This document shows, piece after piece, positions 8,079 through 18,248 of a DNA stretch of 24,534 bases; position 1 is the first letter of the stretch, and every line of letters starts with the position of its first letter. The notes under the pieces are model-generated. The model was given only the letters and a program-made list of their open reading frames with translations. It was not told the DNA's origin and ran no database searches. Origin of the DNA: Haliscomenobacter sp. (GTDB taxonomy: Bacteria > Bacteroidota > Bacteroidia > Chitinophagales > Saprospiraceae); the NCBI RefSeq assembly GCF_016718685.1, contig NZ_JADKCX010000107.1, positions 1 through 24,534 on the forward strand, given 5' to 3'. The position numbers and the translations under genes were made by a program.

Positions 8079-11000
8079 TTAATTGGTTCCATAAACAACT
8101 GGAATTTTATAAACATATACCCATCCATCACCGCCGCTACTATAAATCGATTTGCCATCAGGAGAAAAAGTACTTTAAACATACCCTGTTCGTATACATC
8201 ACTCAAAATCAGGGCTTCAGTTTTTTTTGTGAGGTCGAAAATAATTGCTTTACTGCCCTTGGTCGCAATAGCAAGTTTTTTCCCATCTGGAGAAAAGGCC
8301 AAATCATTGCATTCATCTTTCCCATCATGGCTGAAGCTGCTGAATGTAAAGGTTTCTGGAGCTTTTTGAGCATTATTGATGGCACCATAATACAATCTGT
8401 TGCTATTGGTTCCAACAGCAATTTGGTGCCCATTTGGAGAAAAAGCGATCTTGACAACTTGAAATGGGAAACCTTCTATTTGTTTCCAAGTTGAACCGAT
8501 GTATTGGTAAAGCCCACTACCCTTGATTTGATTCAGGCCAAGATACATTTGTTGACTGACTGGATTCCAAGCAATACAGTTTATTTTACCTCTATATTTG
8601 GGTAGTGTTATAGAATCAATTAGATCACCATTAACGCTCCAAATCTCAATTCTGGCTTTGCCAACAACTGCGAGTTGTTGGTCTCCCACGGCACACATGG
8701 TATAGTTTTCAATATTCTTCGACTTCCAATGCTCCATTAAATTGGAGTTAAGATTCCAAGCGTATATATTGCTTCCCTTTCCAATGCTCAAAATGGTATT
8801 GCCTTTGTTCAGGCATATGATGTTTTTAACACCAGCCAATTGTACTGCTTTTTTATCCACCCAATGGTTTTTACCTTTTACATGCCAGCGATGAATATAT
8901 TGTGGCTAATCCGGAAATCGAAAAGACGATTTGTAGTTTCTATATAATAAATAATAATCCAGTTCTCCTGTACCAGATGCTAGAAATAATTCATTGCGTT
9001 CGGGAACATAGCACAGCCCCCCAATTCCATAAGGAACAGGGCCAATTTTTTGATGGGCACGCGAAGCCAACCTCCACCAAATCATACTTGAATCGCCAGC
9101 AATACTCAGCAAAGCCCTGGATTGATCTAACCACGATAGTTCACAATTGCCGCGTGCCCAGTTAGGTTTTTATAAACACCAAGGTTGACGTACCAGGCTT
9201 GAATTTGGTTGTTGGTGTAACCGATCAAAACAATGGTACCATCTCCGGAAAATTTACCAAAATTGATGCGGTCATTTTGGTTGGATTTGCTGGATGTGGG
9301 CAATTCATGTGTTATTTGGCGCTTGGTTTTTAAGCTTGCATCCCAGATGTGGACTTGTCCGTCGCGGCTACAGGTCAATACTTCATCTTTTACAGGCGAA
9401 TAATCTACGGCCTGAATAAAATCCTTATTCAGTTGAACACTTCGCCAAATTTGCCCGTTGAGATCAAAAATGATGGCAGAATCGCCATAAGTTCCGCTCA
9501 CCATTTTGTTTCCATCAGCATTGAATGCAAGGGTATGGTCTGGATAAACCTTCGGAATTCTGGCGTAGGTCAGTTTCAATGATGGGTATTTTTTTGAAGA
9601 ATTCACCTTGTTGCCAAAGCCACAAAATGCCGCTTCCATCCATGACAGCCAATAAATCTTTCGCGGGATGATAGTCAAAACCGTATACAATGTCATCTAA
9701 TCTACCAAGTGTTTGAGGTTTGGATTGGGTAAAATGCCAAACGTAAACTTTTTGATCTTCGCAGGTGAAGAACACACCATCGGCTTGGCGGTTGAGTCGC
9801 ATGGCCAAAATGGGGGTATCCAGGCGTAAACTGTCGATGAGTTGGCCTTTTTGCCCCAAAAGAAAAAGCGTCTCGTCGTATGTAGCTACAATCGTTTTTC
9901 CGTCAACAGAGGCAGCAAGTGAATGGAAGGCATTTGGAAATACTTTTTTTCGATGATAAAATTGTTGGTTTACCCACAGTTCTTTGCGCGCCAAAAGAGC
10001 CAAGGAAGCAGCAGGATCTATCTGTAAAGCTTTATTCAACAGCGTGCGTGCCAGGACTGGATCCTGGCTTTCAATGGTTTTGGCATTTGCAACCAGTGTT
10101 TTTACTTTGCCCTCCAATTTAATCTGTTGAGCTTGAAAAAAGGCGATGGAACCAATTACCCCGATGGCCAGCAGCGCGGCTGCTGCTGTGGCAAGCCAAA
10201 TGATCCGGGTTAATTTTTGACGTGCTCGATGCTGCTTGCTGGCCTCGATGTACTGTTGATACTGGGCCGAAAGCTCTCGGACATTGAGTGTTTCATTAAT
10301 CAAAGCTAAATTCCCAACCGATAAGTATTCTTGAAGCCTTGCGTTGGGATTGTTTTTTTGTTCCTCTGCATAACTTAGGTAACTGCTGTTCAGCACATTT
10401 TTGGCCTGTCGTTCTTTTTCCTCCTCTCCACCCAATCGTTTCTGAAGGCACGCGGCCATCCGATCGTGCATGATTTCGTAACGTTCTTCGGCAGGAGCAG
10501 TGAGATTGAGCCGGTTGAGCAGTTTTATTTCCGGCAACAGCAATTGTGTCAAGCAATGCTGCAATTGGAGCTCCGAAAAAGGGGTATTCCCAGTGGCAAA
10601 TTCCTTTTTTAAGTCATCAAAGCTCAAATTTTTCTTGGTACCCTCTGCCGTCACAAATTTGAACAGCATCCGCAAGGGCAGGTTTTTTTTGGTACTGTCC
10701 GCTGATAAAGTGGTGCTGACAGCTTTTAGTTGTTCATCCAAAAATTCATTCATCACATCATTCAAACTTTCTTCCCACCAAAGCGTCATCAAATACGATT
10801 TCTGCCCGGGTTAGCTGCGCTGTCTTTACCCGCTCTACATCCTCCCGGTACAAACGATCCAAATAAATTTGCAACTCTGTCAATTCTATTTCCCCTTTGG
10901 TGTTTTTAAGTTGGACAAAATCTTTCATCTACCTGCTCGGCATAATGCATTGCCGGATACCCCGCGTATGGCGTAGTGATGATCCCCTGAATACAGCGCA

Positions 11001-11622
11001 GCATTTGTTCATCCCGCATTTTTCCAGGCGGAACCGGTGTTCAAAGAGGAAAAGGAACCGTTTTTCCAATTGTAAAAATGGGCAATGTACTCTTCATGGC
11101 AAGCGATGATGATTTTACAAAACAAGTCTTCACGGAAAAGATCCAGTTTGAGTATTTCGTCAAAAAATCTTTCGCCTCCTTTGCTTTGGTCAAACTCAGC
11201 GTGAAAATTTCTTCAAACTGATCCAAAATCAGGTAAATGGGGCGATAACTTTGAGCAAATAAGGTTTTGAGTTGATTGCGCAAGGACTGGTTTTGGAAGG
11301 AATCAAGTTCTTTAGCTGTACAATTAGGGTTCCAATTTTGATATTCCCTGAACAAAGCAGCGTGAATCGAATCGATAAAATTGTCATTGCGGCGAATGAA
11401 CAAAGGATACCAATCGCGCGGAGAATACATTCCACTCATTCCGCACTGAATAAGGCTCGTTTTACCTGTTCCTGAAGCGCCGTACAACAACACGAACTTG
11501 CTGCGAATGAGCAAATCGTTCAATTGAATGATTTCTTTTTCGCGTCCAAAAAAATAAGTAGTATCCCCCGCTCCATAGGTTTCTAGTAGTTTAAAAGGGC
11601 TGTAGTCGGGGTAATTATTCAT
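8079..11622 (-). CDS. nSTAND1-type P-loop ATPase with transmembrane segment and 14 WD40 blades (frameshifted)
   Basis: Residues 1-60 contain FGREKEI, then Walker A in LLYGASGTGKTSLIQCGM; Walker B is LILDQFEEIF at about residue 140, the nSTAND1 signature. An HTH/winged-helix region follows (EKMRDEQMLRCIQGIITTPY, and further on LTELQIYLDRLYREDVERV). Next comes a single membrane segment (IIWLATAAAALLAIGVIGSI), a short TPR-like helix pair (ARTLLNKALQIDP), and then 14 WD40-type blades ending VYVYKIPVVYGTN. Total reconstructed length is about 1180 residues. The start overlaps the stop of the CHAT gene by 8 bp (translational coupling). Frame slips occur near 11162, 11045, 11019-11023, 10917-10920, 10791-10793, 9589-9595, 9136 and 8165-8170, mostly at homopolymers. 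There is also an in-frame TAG at 8906-8908. STAND proteins are ligand-gated oligomerising switches. The ligand is unknown. It probably activates the adjacent CHAT peptidase. Confidence 0.85.
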
Positions 11623-13474
11623 GGCTATTGAAGTCTTTTTGTAAGCGGCTTAATTGTTCAAAAATCACCTCAAATTTTTGACTCTCAGTGTTACTAATTT
11701 CTAATACTTCCGGAAAGGCGGCACCATTCTGATCGATGTGTATTTCTTGGCTCGATTTGTATTGGTATTTAAAACTCCGATCCCGGTCAATATACGTATA
11801 GAGGTAGCTGCCTTGCTGGTTTAGGTGTTGGAGCGCAAAGACACCGGATAGGCTGATTTGTTTTATTGTCCAAAAAAGCACTTTTATCAATGTAAAATGG
11901 AGATAGGTTAAGGGCTTTTTCCAGGGCAATTTTATTGCTGCCTTCCAGGCGGGGCACCAAAACAATACAATAGCTATCACCATGGATTTGTCGGAGTGTG
12001 TTGATGTAGCGGATATTTCCGAAAGCACCGTGTAAATCAACGATGAGGTGGGCATAGGGGGCTTTGGTTTCGATAAATTTGACCTGATTTACCGAAATTG
12101 ACCAGATCGACAACAGGCGGTATTCAGTAAGAAAAAGTGCCGCACGAATAAAGCTGGCATAAATGGCTTCAGCTTCCAAGCAAAATTGTTTAAAATCATA
12201 GCCAGGGTTTCCTTGTTTTCGATTTTCAAATAGTTCTTCAATGCGCTTGACATCCGCATCATAGAGTGCCAAATGTAGCTCCGCCATGGCGCGGTGGCCA
12301 TTGAACAGCTTAGAATTGCCATCTATAAATTTTAAAAACTCCCCAATTTTTTTCTCCAAATCAATAGGATCGCCAGGTATCTGCTCCAATAGGTGCAGGT
12401 GTTTTCGAATCGAATTGAGGTAATCCAATTTGGAGGTGTCAGCCTCCAAGGGAATGGGCTTGTAGATGGCGTTCTTTTCCAATCCACGCAAAGCCTCTTG
12501 CTGATCCCACAAGGCCGCGAGCAGTATATTATTGATGAATTTAAGTAGTTCACCATATGCACAATCGATGTCTTTGAGGCGCTCCAAGTCATTCGCTGGA
12601 GCTGTTCTTCCAGCTTCAAGTGCAAAAAGCCGACGCAAGTGGGTGCCTACGATCCAGGGCAATCTTTCAATCAAGATCAGGATTTCATCCTTGTCGCCCA
12701 CATCTTCATCCGCTGTCATTTTTTTTACCTCGGATGCAAGTTCACGCAAGCTCTCGCGACTTTGAGTACGCACTCGGTCTAAGATGAAAGGGGGGAGCTC
12801 AGGGGTAGGATTGATCTGAAAATTATTGATTATGGTTTCCTCTTCTGCAGATAAAGCAGGATTGATGAACAAGCCCCAGGAAGATTCATTGATAGCCAAG
12901 TCATTTACTTCTAGCGTATCCCTTTTTTTCTGCTCAATGTTTACAATGGCAAATTCCGGGATTTGATTAATCGCTGTAGCAGCAAACTGGAAGGCTTTTT
13001 CTAAAGACATACCTTCTTTCGCCCAGTGTAAATACAAGGCAGTAGCAAACTGATAAGCTTGTTGATCTTCAACGGAATAATGGGTAGCAATGACCGCATG
13101 TACACCTTCCTGATGTAATGCGGCTACTTGACCAGCAGTGCCACAACCGTTTAAAAAAACCAATTTGGGCGCACCCTTTCCCGAGGTTTTGTTTCCAAGC
13201 CAAACAATCCAGCTATACCAGAATATGCCCCCCCCTCGCTAATGCCCAAACGCTGGCCATTGGCATGACCAGAATAGTGGAATATTTCTATTTTACCCGC
13301 TAAACGAGAAAAGGTGTTGATGATTTTTTGATGAGAGGCATCAGAGATCAATTCTACGGTAAGCAATAGCCGTTCAGTTAAGGGGCGCAGACTTTCGCGA
13401 ATGGCATCCGATTCACTGAGCAAGGACGGTAAAGGGTTTTCGGTGTCGTGTGCTGATACCAGCAGTAAGGTCAT
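11615..13474 (-). CDS. CHAT-domain (caspase-like) peptidase with helical and beta C-terminal regions (two frameshifts)
   Basis: The reconstructed protein is about 620 residues. The N-terminal CHAT domain (about 1-240) starts MTLLLVSAHDTENPLPSL. It carries the catalytic histidine in IEIFHYSGHANGQRL and the catalytic cysteine in PKLVFLNGCGT, followed by VHAVIATHYSV and FATALYLHWAKE, so the His/Cys dyad is intact. The cytosolic protein then has a helical middle (about 240-450) and a C-terminal part with a Rossmann-like pattern (YAHLIVDLHGAFGNIRY) ending in beta-strands; I cannot name these. The first slip is near the T-run 13187-13190. The second is near 11846, where removing one C gives QPIGVFALQHLNQQGSYLYT. 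CHAT peptidases are executioners or signal proteases in predicted bacterial cell-death pathways. Here the gene precedes and overlaps the nSTAND ATPase gene, its likely regulator. Confidence 0.85.
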
Positions 13475-13488
13475 AGTTTTTTTGAAAT

Positions 13489-13521
13489 GAAATATAGGCT
13501 AAATGTCCACTAATTGCAAAA
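13489..13521 (-). promoter_or_regulatory. Candidate Bacteroidota-type promoter for the CHAT/nSTAND operon
   Basis: On the minus strand TTTTG (13517-13521) is separated by 20 bp from TATATTTC (13489-13496), close to the Bacteroidota TTG-N19-21-TAnnTTTG consensus with one mismatch at the last base. The second element lies 15 bp upstream of the CHAT start codon, which would give a very short leader. No competing start is nearby. Confidence 0.35.
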
Positions 13522-13566
13522 TAATTGTGATGATTTGACTCAGAAAATTAATATTTATCAAGTTGG

Positions 13567-13604
13567 GTTCGGGGGTTGCGGAAAAGCTACCGCAACCCTC
13601 GAAC
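13567..13604. terminator. Stem-loop after SusD, followed by short repeats
   Basis: 15-bp arms (13567-13581 and 13590-13604, one mismatch) enclose an 8-nt loop (aaaagcta). The hairpin lies 37 bp past the susD stop and upstream of the CHAT promoter on the same strand. It probably ends the PUL transcript and separates it from the CHAT operon. The U-tract on the minus-strand side is weak. The adjoining bases to 13636 repeat TTCGAAC and CCTCGA words at 7-9 bp spacing, overlapping the right arm. Confidence 0.6.
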
Positions 13605-13640
13605 TTCGAACCCTCGAGCCCCCGAACTTCGAACCATCTC

Positions 13641-15134
13641 CTAATATCCCTGATTCTGCTGTAAATTCCCCCCACCCAAATCAATCTCCGTTTGTGGGAT
13701 CGGGAACAATTCATGTTTTCCTTTGAGGAAGTTTTTTGCCCACGGCTTTCATTCTTGTTTCGGCTTGTCCGGTGCGCACGAGGTCAAACCAGCGCTGTTG
13801 TTCCATGGCCAGTTCTACCCGGCGCTCTTGCCAAATGCGTTGGCGGAGTGCGTCTTTGTCCGTTACGGTCACATCGGGTAGAATATTCCGACGGGTACCA
13901 CGGGCACGGGCACGTACCGCATTCAGGTAAGTCAGGGCCTGTTGCGTTTTGCCATTTTCATTAAGGGCTTCCGCAGCAATGAGCAGCACATCGGCGTAAC
14001 GCAACATGCGGATGTTGCTGGGCCCATTGTCTTGCAACAAGGCATGTGCAGGTGTCCAGGCTTTTGGTTGTACCGTTCGTTTTCGATTTGAGGATTATCT
14101 TCTACCAATGCTGAGCCATCGGGGAGCGCTTCGCCAACCAATAGTGCAGTGGCGTCACGTCGTGGATCTCCAAACTCAAATGCTTTCATCAAATCATCGG
14201 AAGGCAAATTGAAGCCCCAGCCCAGGTTGGGAGTACCACGTACGCCCTGCACCATGTTCCAGGCAGTGGCACCGGCATAAGAAGCTTCCAGAGCGGTTGC
14301 CTGGATTTCAAAAACCGATTCGCTGGAGTTTTCTCCTTCGGGCAAAAAGATTTTGGTATAATCGGTCAGTAAGGCGTATTCATTGGAGTTGATGACTTCC
14401 AATGCATATTTTTCCGCGTTGGCATAATCTTTTTGGGTCAGGTGTACTTTGGCCAGAAGTCCCCGAGCAGCACCCTTGGTTGCCCGTCCCAAATCTTCGG
14501 GTGCGTAGGCCGATTTTTCGGGCAAATTGGCGACAGCTTCGACCAAATCACTCACGATCAGTTGGTACACCTGGGCTACAGCGGCGCGGGTTTGAGTGTA
14601 GAACTCGTCTTGGGTAAGTGGGCGCGTGATCAGGGGCAAATCACCGAACCAACGCACCAGATTGAAGTAGAAATGGGCGCGCAGAAATTTGGCCTCAGCA
14701 ATCAAACGTTTGCGCAGGGTTTCATCCATGACCGGAACCTTGGGGATGCCGTCGATGGCTACATTGGCCCGAAAAATTCCCTGATAATGGCCACGCCAGG
14801 AGTTGCGAATGTCTTCCGGAAAACCGGGATCCCAGCTGAAATCGTCAAAGGCCGTAAGGCGCTGCGCATCGGCAGGAAAACTACCTTTAACAGCGTCATC
14901 GGTCACGATGTCGGTCATGGCCAGCCAAGGCAGAGAGGTCAAATTCCAATCCCGCAGCGCGTTGTAGGTGGCATTCACCGACCAAATGGCGTGGTCTTTG
15001 GTTTGGAAATAATTGTTGGCGTTGATGACACCTTGTGGTTTTACTTCCAAAAAATCCCCGTTTTGGCAAGAATTGGCGAACATAAAAACCAGCATCACGC
15101 TTGCCGTCATCCGAAAGAAATATTGATTGCGCAT
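13641..15134 (-). CDS. susD: SusD/RagB-family surface glycan-binding lipoprotein (two frameshifts)
   Basis: The start is placed at 15134 (MRNQYFFRMTASVMLVF), which gives a lipoprotein signal ending in FANSC; upstream in-frame starts read repeat sequence. The reconstructed protein has about 498 residues, the usual SusD size. Features include GDFLEVKPQGVINANNYF at the mature N-terminus, the TPR-like helices (AEAKFLRAHFYFNLVRWFGD) and RMLRYADVLLIAAEALNE. The C-terminus reads ELFPIPQTEIDLGGGNLQQ then NQGY, which is canonical. One T-run (14062-14065) lacks a base; another (13732-13737) has one too many. Restoring both gives a single frame. It partners SusC as the lid of a TonB-dependent importer. 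It lies 99 bp after susC, with an 8-bp repeat array between them. Confidence 0.9.
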
Positions 15135-15142
15135 GAGTTTTG

Positions 15143-15181
15143 AGTTGAAGCGTTGAGAAGTTGAGGGTTGAGGAGTTGAGG
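15143..15181. repeat. 8-bp TTGAAG/TTGAGG-type tandem units between susC and susD
   Basis: Units agttgaag, cgttgaga, agttgagg, gttgagg (7 bp) and agttgagg occur back to back. They lie 9-47 bp upstream of the susD start codon, between susC and susD. The same word family occurs upstream of susC (18209-18248) and more loosely after susD. Confidence 0.75.
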
Positions 15182-15233
15182 CTACCGCGAGCGATTTAGA
15201 CATGTCCATGCCCGCGCGCGCCCCAACCCTCAA

Positions 15234-18197
15234 CTAGAAAGAAATATTGATTCCTGCTAACCAGGTACGCGACAGCGGATACACACCACCATCGATCCCT
15301 ACTTGTAATACGTTGTCACTGGAGATTTCGGGTGTAAAACCACTGTATTTTGCCCAGGTAAAAATATTGTTCCCGCTGGCGTAGATCCGCAAGCTGTTCA
15401 GTTTGATGCGCTCAACCAACTTTTTGGGCAAGCTGTATCCCAATACGGCACTGCGCAGGCGGAAAAACGAACCGTCTTCCAGGAAGCGATCCGATACCTG
15501 GTAATTGTAACCACCATTGGTGATGCGTGGTTCAGCATTAGAGGTGCCATCACCCGTCCAGCGGTCCAAAAATGACGCTTCGTAGTTGGGGATGCCAAAA
15601 CCACGGGCGGCCCGCTTGGCGTTGTAAATTTTGTTGCCACTCACCCCGTTGAAGTCAACCGAGAAGTCAAAGCCCTGGAGATCGAAGCCAAAATTGAAGC
15701 CGTAAATCAAGTTTGGAATGGGACTGCCCAACCAGGTGCGGTCTTGTGAATCGACAATTCCGTCTCCGTTCGTATCTTCAAAACGCAAATCGCCGGGGGC
15801 AACGGCTTCACGGGCAGGATTTTGCGCAATTTCTTCCGCATTTTGGTACACTCCGACAACTTTATAGCCATAGAATGAACCGATGGACTGACCAACAATG
15901 GTGCGGGTTGCCGTGGCAAAGAGTGCTTCATTGCCAGTACCCAGGGAAAGGACTTCGTTTTTCAGCGTTGAAGCCAGTGCACCCAAGCGGTAAGTGAGTT
16001 TACCCACCGTGTTGCGGTAATTCAAGGTGAAGTCAAATCCGGAGTTGCGCACATCGGCGGCATTTACAAAAGGGTTGGAGGCCGAGCCCACGTAGTCGGG
16101 GATGGGCACAGGAACCAAAATTTTGTTGGTATTGCGCTGGTAGTACTCCACTTCCAAAGTCAATCGATTGTTCAGGAAGCCCAATTCTGCCCCCAGATCG
16201 GTGCTATTGGTCTCTTCCCACTGCAAAAAGGGGTTGGCCAGCGAAATCAGCGACGCGCCAAAATTCAGGCTTTCGGTATTGCCAAATACCGCACTCAGGT
16301 TATTGGTAACGGTGGGAATGGCCGCATCGGAAGGAAATTTATCGTTGCCCAAACGACCCCAACTGGCGCGCAGTTTGAGGTTGTCGAGGATGTTCTGGTT
16401 TTTCATAAATGGCTCTTCGATCACCCGCCAGGCCACAGCGAAGGCGGGGAAGTTGCCGTAACGTCTTTCGGAGCCAAACTTGGAAGATCCATCCCGGCGA
16501 AAAGTAGCGGTAAAGAGGTAACGCTCTTTGAAGTTGTAATTGGCCCGGAACAGTACCGACTGGTAACGTTCGGGGTTGTTGCCAATGTTGTAATTGGTGG
16601 CGGTTTCTACGTCGCCTGCATCCAGATAAAAGAACTCTTCGGTGTCGCCAATCAGGCGTTGACGGGAGCCGCCGATGCGTTCGCCACTGCGGGCCTGCTG
16701 GGTGTAACCCGCCAAGATGCTGAAGCGGTGAACGCCAATCTCGCGGGAATAGTTGAGCGTGTTTTCCCACTGCCAGTCGTTGTAGCGCGAAAATTCGGCA
16801 GAGACGCGACTTTGGGGGTTGCGTTGTTTGTCATCTACTTCAAACTGCGGTTCGTAGCCCTTACCCCGGTTGTTGATGCTGTTGAAACCGAAACTGCTGC
16901 GGGCAGTCAGATTTTTGATGGGGTAAATTTCAAGATAGGCGTTGCCGTTCAGTTGCTGGCCGTAGCCCCGATTGTAGCTGTTGTAGCGCAGTTGGGCGGC
17001 GGGATTGCTGACGTTGGAATTGGTAGAGGTGCTGCCGAATTTGCCGTTTTCGTCGATGGCAATTACCGTGGGGTCGGCGGCGTAGGAGTTGAACACAATT
17101 CCTCCGGGTTCGCGGTTGCTGGCGCTGGAGATGAAGGCCAGGTTGTGTCCCAGTTTTACCCCTTTGACGAGGTTGTATTCGTTGTTGACCCGCAAAGAAT
17201 AGCGGTTGAAATTAGAGGTGCGGATGATCCCGTCCTGCAAAAAGGCGTCACCGCTGATGCTGTACGTCATGGCTTCGGAGCCGCCGCGCACGCTGAGGTT
17301 GTAGTTTTGAATGGAGGCATCGCGGAAAATGATGTCCTGCCAGTCGGTGCCTTCTCCAAAAGCTTCGGGATTGGCGTATGGTGGTGCACCGCCTACATTG
17401 CGGTAGAATTCATTGACCAAACTGGCGTATTCAGTGCCATTGGCCAAATCGATTCTTTTACCTACTTGCTGGATGCCATTGTAAGCATTGAAACTGAAGT
17501 GCGCTTTTTGGCCACGAATACCTTTGCGGGTAGTGATGAGTACCACGCCATTGGCACCACGAGTACCATAAATCGCCGCAGCAGAAGCATCTTTGAGCAC
17601 TTCCATGCTCTCGATGTCACTGGGGTTGAGGAAGTCGATGTTGTCGAGGATGAGGCCATCGACAACGTAAATGGGGTTGGCATTGTTCAGGGTTCCCGTT
17701 CCACGGATGCGGATGACGGGGCCTTCACCAGGACGACCGGAGGCCGAGCTCACGTTGACACCGGCAATTTTTCCTTGCAAAGCCTGGGTTACGTTGGATG
17801 CCGCTACTTTTTGTAATTCACTTGATTTGATGGAGCCGACCGAGCCGGTGAGGTCACTTTTGCGTTGGGTGCCGTAGCCGACGACCACCACTTCATTGAT
17901 CATCAGCGTGGCTTCACTCATCACCACGTCCAGGCTGCTGCGGCCTTTGATGGAGATTTCTTGGGTTTGAAAACCAGTATAGGAAAAAACCAGGGTGGCC
18001 TCTGCGTCCGGAACTTCAAAGCTGTAATTGCCATCAAGATCAGTGACCCCGCCAAGGGTAGAGTTTTTTACTAAAATATTGACGCCGATCAGCGCCTCTT
18101 TTTTTTCGTCAGTTACCTTCCCGGTGATGGTAACCTGGGCGTACACTTGGGTGAAACAAGTGGCGCTGAGTAGGAGCAGAGTGTATAGGAGTCGCAT
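15234..18197 (-). CDS. susC: SusC/RagA-family TonB-linked outer-membrane transporter
   Basis: The start is placed at 18197 (MRLLYTLLLLSATCFTQVYA), a good signal peptide; the frame is open 87 bp further upstream, but there it translates the 8-bp repeat array. The protein is 987 residues long and the frame is intact. Domains in order: a carboxypeptidase-regulatory-like domain (VTITGKVTDEKKEALIGVNI to about residue 85), a TonB box region (INEVVVVGYGTQRKSDLTG), a plug (ANPIYVVDGL, IESMEVLKDASAAAIYGTRG, then ANGVVLITTR) and a beta-barrel ending WLAGINISF. There is no STN domain, so it is not expected to signal to an ECF sigma/anti-sigma pair directly. It imports oligosaccharides with SusD. The gene follows the modular binding protein by 95 bp and precedes susD. 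Confidence 0.95.
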   Translation of the reverse strand: MRLLYTLLLLSATCFTQVYAQVTITGKVTDEKKEALIGVNILVKNSTLGGVTDLDGNYSFEVPDAEATLVFSYTGFQTQEISIKGRSSLDVVMSEATLMINEVVVVGYGTQRKSDLTGSVGSIKSSELQKVAASNVTQALQGKIAGVNVSSASGRPGEGPVIRIRGTGTLNNANPIYVVDGLILDNIDFLNPSDIESMEVLKDASAAAIYGTRGANGVVLITTRKGIRGQKAHFSFNAYNGIQQVGKRIDLANGTEYASLVNEFYRNVGGAPPYANPEAFGEGTDWQDIIFRDASIQNYNLSVRGGSEAMTYSISGDAFLQDGIIRTSNFNRYSLRVNNEYNLVKGVKLGHNLAFISSASNREPGGIVFNSYAADPTVIAIDENGKFGSTSTNSNVSNPAAQLRYNSYNRGYGQQLNGNAYLEIYPIKNLTARSSFGFNSINNRGKGYEPQFEVDDKQRNPQSRVSAEFSRYNDWQWENTLNYSREIGVHRFSILAGYTQQARSGERIGGSRQRLIGDTEEFFYLDAGDVETATNYNIGNNPERYQSVLFRANYNFKERYLFTATFRRDGSSKFGSERRYGNFPAFAVAWRVIEEPFMKNQNILDNLKLRASWGRLGNDKFPSDAAIPTVTNNLSAVFGNTESLNFGASLISLANPFLQWEETNSTDLGAELGFLNNRLTLEVEYYQRNTNKILVPVPIPDYVGSASNPFVNAADVRNSGFDFTLNYRNTVGKLTYRLGALASTLKNEVLSLGTGNEALFATATRTIVGQSIGSFYGYKVVGVYQNAEEIAQNPAREAVAPGDLRFEDTNGDGIVDSQDRTWLGSPIPNLIYGFNFGFDLQGFDFSVDFNGVSGNKIYNAKRAARGFGIPNYEASFLDRWTGDGTSNAEPRITNGGYNYQVSDRFLEDGSFFRLRSAVLGYSLPKKLVERIKLNSLRIYASGNNIFTWAKYSGFTPEISSDNVLQVGIDGGVYPLSRTWLAGINISF

Positions 18198-18208
18198 ACC
18201 AATTTTTA

Positions 18209-18248
18209 AGTTGAAGAGTTGAAAAGTTGAAGAGTTGAAGAGTTGCAG
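18209..18248. repeat. Five exact-to-near-exact 8-bp units upstream of susC
   Basis: The units agttgaag, agttgaaa, agttgaag, agttgaag and agttgcag are contiguous, with two changes in total. They end 12 bp upstream of the susC start. Because 8 and 3 are coprime, the array encodes the same 8-residue word in all frames (LFNSSTFQ-like), which explains a spurious N-terminal extension of susC. The neighbouring sequence up to 18292 contains less regular ttgaac and caacct words. Confidence 0.85.

Noticed and set aside
8079..13474. Frameshifts of the CHAT/nSTAND genes as phase variation or pseudogene decay
   Set aside because: The same type of slips at short homopolymers occurs in unrelated genes across the window, so a technical cause is simpler. 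Catalytic motifs are all intact.
13590..13636. CRISPR array
   Set aside because: The repeated words are 7-9 bp without spacers of constant size, and no cas gene is nearby.
15135..15233. Longer SusD N-terminus beginning at 15233
   Set aside because: This part covers the repeats between susC and susD; the lipoprotein signal begins at 15134.
16659..17816. A 385-codon plus-strand open frame inside susC
   Set aside because: It is fully antisense to an intact, family-typical SusC. Its Ala/Val-rich composition fits a shadow frame and it has no recognisable domain.
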